From the NCBI GenBank assembly GCA_947477745.1, contig CANJUF010000017.1, forward strand, positions 1 through 61,837: a stretch of 61,837 nucleotides of DNA, in the 5' to 3' direction. Position 1 is the stretch's first letter. The number at the start of each line of letters is the position of its first letter. Made by a program: the position numbers and the translations under genes. The notes beneath the pieces are model-generated. The model saw only the letters and a list, made by a program, of their open reading frames with translations, did not search any database and was not told the origin of the DNA. The stretch comes from Sphingomonadaceae bacterium (GTDB lineage Bacteria; Pseudomonadota; Alphaproteobacteria; Sphingomonadales; Sphingomonadaceae). This document shows, piece after piece, positions 60,949 through 61,837 of this stretch.

Positions 60949-61758
60949 ATGGCCGGACAGGACAAGCCGAAGGGTATCGCCATCGTCACGGGCGCAGCGC
61001 GCGGCATCGGTGCGGCCTGCGCCAAGGCGCTGGTCGAGGAGGGTTGGAGCGACATTCTGCTGTGCGACCTCAATGGCGAACTGCTTGAGGAAACCGCGCA
61101 GAAGCTGCACAATTCCGGCGCGCGCATCGCGACACTGGCAGGCGACGTCACTGCGCCCGATTTCATGGAGCGAATGATCGCGGCGTGTGAAGGCAAGCCG
61201 GTTGCGGCGGCGGTCCATGCTGCCGGTGTCGCGCCGAAAATGGTCGACACGGCGCGTATGCTGGAGATCAACTGGGAATCGGCGCTCGCTTTCACCAATG
61301 CTATCAAGCCACGAATGGCCGAGGGCGGGGCGGCCGTGCTGATCGCCTCCAACACCTCCTATTTCCCGATCGACGAGGACCTGAAGGAAGTGTTCGAACG
61401 ACCGCTAGCGGCTGGCGAAAGCGCCGCCTATGCCGAGCGCGTCGGGGATTCGTTCAAAGGTTACCTGTTGGCGAAACGCGGTGTGCGTGCCTTGGCCAAG
61501 AGCGAGGCCGTGGCGTTCGGTGTGCGCGGCGCGCGCATCGTTTCGGTCTCTCCCGGGCTCATCGACACCGAGATGACCAAGGATCGCGATACCGAGGTGA
61601 TTCAAAAGATGATCAACGAATCCGCAACGAAGCGAGTTGCCGATACGTCGGAACTGGCGGCGGCGATCGCCTTCCTGCTTTCACCCAAGGCCAGCTTTAT
61701 CACTGGCTGCGATCTGCTGGTCGATGGCGGCGAGACGGCCGGCATGGGATATCAGTAG
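60949..61758 (+). CDS. SDR family oxidoreductase
   Basis: NAD(P)-dependent classical short-chain dehydrogenase, 269 residues. The cofactor motif TGAARGIGAA is near residues 14-23, CDLNGE at the end of strand 2 suggests NAD preference (acidic D), HAAGVAP follows, and the catalytic pair is in GYLLAKRG (Tyr-x3-Lys). C-terminal SPGLIDTEMTKD and FITGCDLLVDGGET are typical. Substrate unknown; it is divergent from an enoyl-CoA hydratase, so a fatty acyl or steroid-like substrate is plausible. Confidence 0.92.
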   Translation: MAGQDKPKGIAIVTGAARGIGAACAKALVEEGWSDILLCDLNGELLEETAQKLHNSGARIATLAGDVTAPDFMERMIAACEGKPVAAAVHAAGVAPKMVDTARMLEINWESALAFTNAIKPRMAEGGAAVLIASNTSYFPIDEDLKEVFERPLAAGESAAYAERVGDSFKGYLLAKRGVRALAKSEAVAFGVRGARIVSVSPGLIDTEMTKDRDTEVIQKMINESATKRVADTSELAAAIAFLLSPKASFITGCDLLVDGGETAGMGYQ

Positions 61759-61771
61759 TCCCAACGCAAAC

Positions 61772-61791
61772 GGGCCACCCGAAGGTGGCCC
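61772..61791. terminator. Hairpin terminator after the SDR gene
   Basis: GGGCCACC (61772-61779), tetraloop CGAA, GGTGGCCC (61784-61791): a perfect 8-bp stem 14 bases after the SDR stop. The T-content downstream is low. It lies between the SDR gene and what may be a convergent gene at the window edge. Confidence 0.6.
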
Positions 61792-61816
61792 GACACGTTG
61801 AGTCTTGGAATGCGGA

Positions 61817-61837
61817 TCAGCCAGCGCCCATCAATTC
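61817..61837 (-). CDS. Possible last codons of a gene entering from the right edge
   Basis: On the minus strand the last 21 bases can be read as ELMGAG followed by TGA. The position, convergent with the SDR gene behind a terminator hairpin, would suit a 3' end. Six codons are far too few to identify anything and the reading could be chance. Confidence 0.25.
   Translation of the reverse strand, partial: ELMGAG

Overview
This is a high-G+C chromosomal window from an alphaproteobacterium, most likely a member of the Sphingomonadales close to Erythrobacteraceae. The evidence is gene content and order: nuoN-birA-coaX-RNase J-DUF1467, then ppiD-trpE-trpG-trpD-trpC, moaC-moeA-lexA-comEC-gltX-gltA, and rpiB-glyA-nrdR-trmJ. 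Also consistent are a lexA promoter with the alphaproteobacterial GTTC-N7-GTTC SOS box, a ROSE-type RNA thermometer on hsp20, and small families (DUF1467, DUF4170, DUF1178) typical of this group. Nearly all of it is housekeeping core genome. The exceptions are a short, decayed integrase island (about 30.4-32.9 kb) and one AT-rich gene wedged between carA and carB.

Layout. 0-4.4 kb: end of the Complex I operon, then biotin ligase, CoaX, RNase J and a small membrane protein. 4.4-6.9 kb: a large two-TM coiled-coil protein on the minus strand. 6.9-10.9 kb: a four-gene plus-strand operon with an HPt-like protein lacking its histidine, a nucleotidyltransferase-like membrane protein that probably starts at CTG, an all-helical protein, and a histidine-kinase-like ATPase lacking its H-box histidine. 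10.9-23.9 kb: gltA, gltX, a comEC reduced by internal deletion, lexA, moeA, moaC, an AI-2E-family permease, the trp cluster and PpiD. 24-30.4 kb: tpiA, secG, pyrG, hsp20 with thermometer, grxC, nitrilase, DUF1178 and Coq4. 30.4-33.5 kb: tRNA 3'-end fragments (att-like), a tyrosine integrase, a DUF3631 remnant with a nonsense codon, and a cupin gene cut by the island. 33.6-44 kb: rpsD, chorismate mutase, a small secreted protein, trmJ, nrdR, glyA, rpiB preceded by a ZTP-type riboswitch, SRPBCC, DUF3597, rpoD, dnaG and YqeY. 44.2-49.7 kb: carA, an AT-rich secreted protein, carB and greA. 49.8-51.8 kb: DUF4170 and a four-gene cassette of small membrane/stress-type proteins. 52-56.6 kb: eno, an AbgT transporter, and a DUF35 plus thiolase-like pair. 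56.6-61.8 kb: methyltransferase, aldo/keto reductase, ribH, an HTH-RibB-RibX fusion with a palindrome in front of it, enoyl-CoA hydratase and SDR.

How the genes fit together. The central runs supply tryptophan, carbamoyl phosphate/CTP, molybdopterin, one-carbon units and riboflavin. The replication/transcription block (rpoD-dnaG) and translation genes (gltX, rpsD) lie among them. The most unusual content is the paired 'dead' phosphorelay modules at 6.9-10.9 kb. Second is the riboflavin gene that carries its own DNA-binding-like domain and has a palindrome at its promoter. Third are the two cis-acting RNAs (ROSE and ZTP). No CRISPR array, rRNA operon, intact tRNA or insertion sequence was seen.
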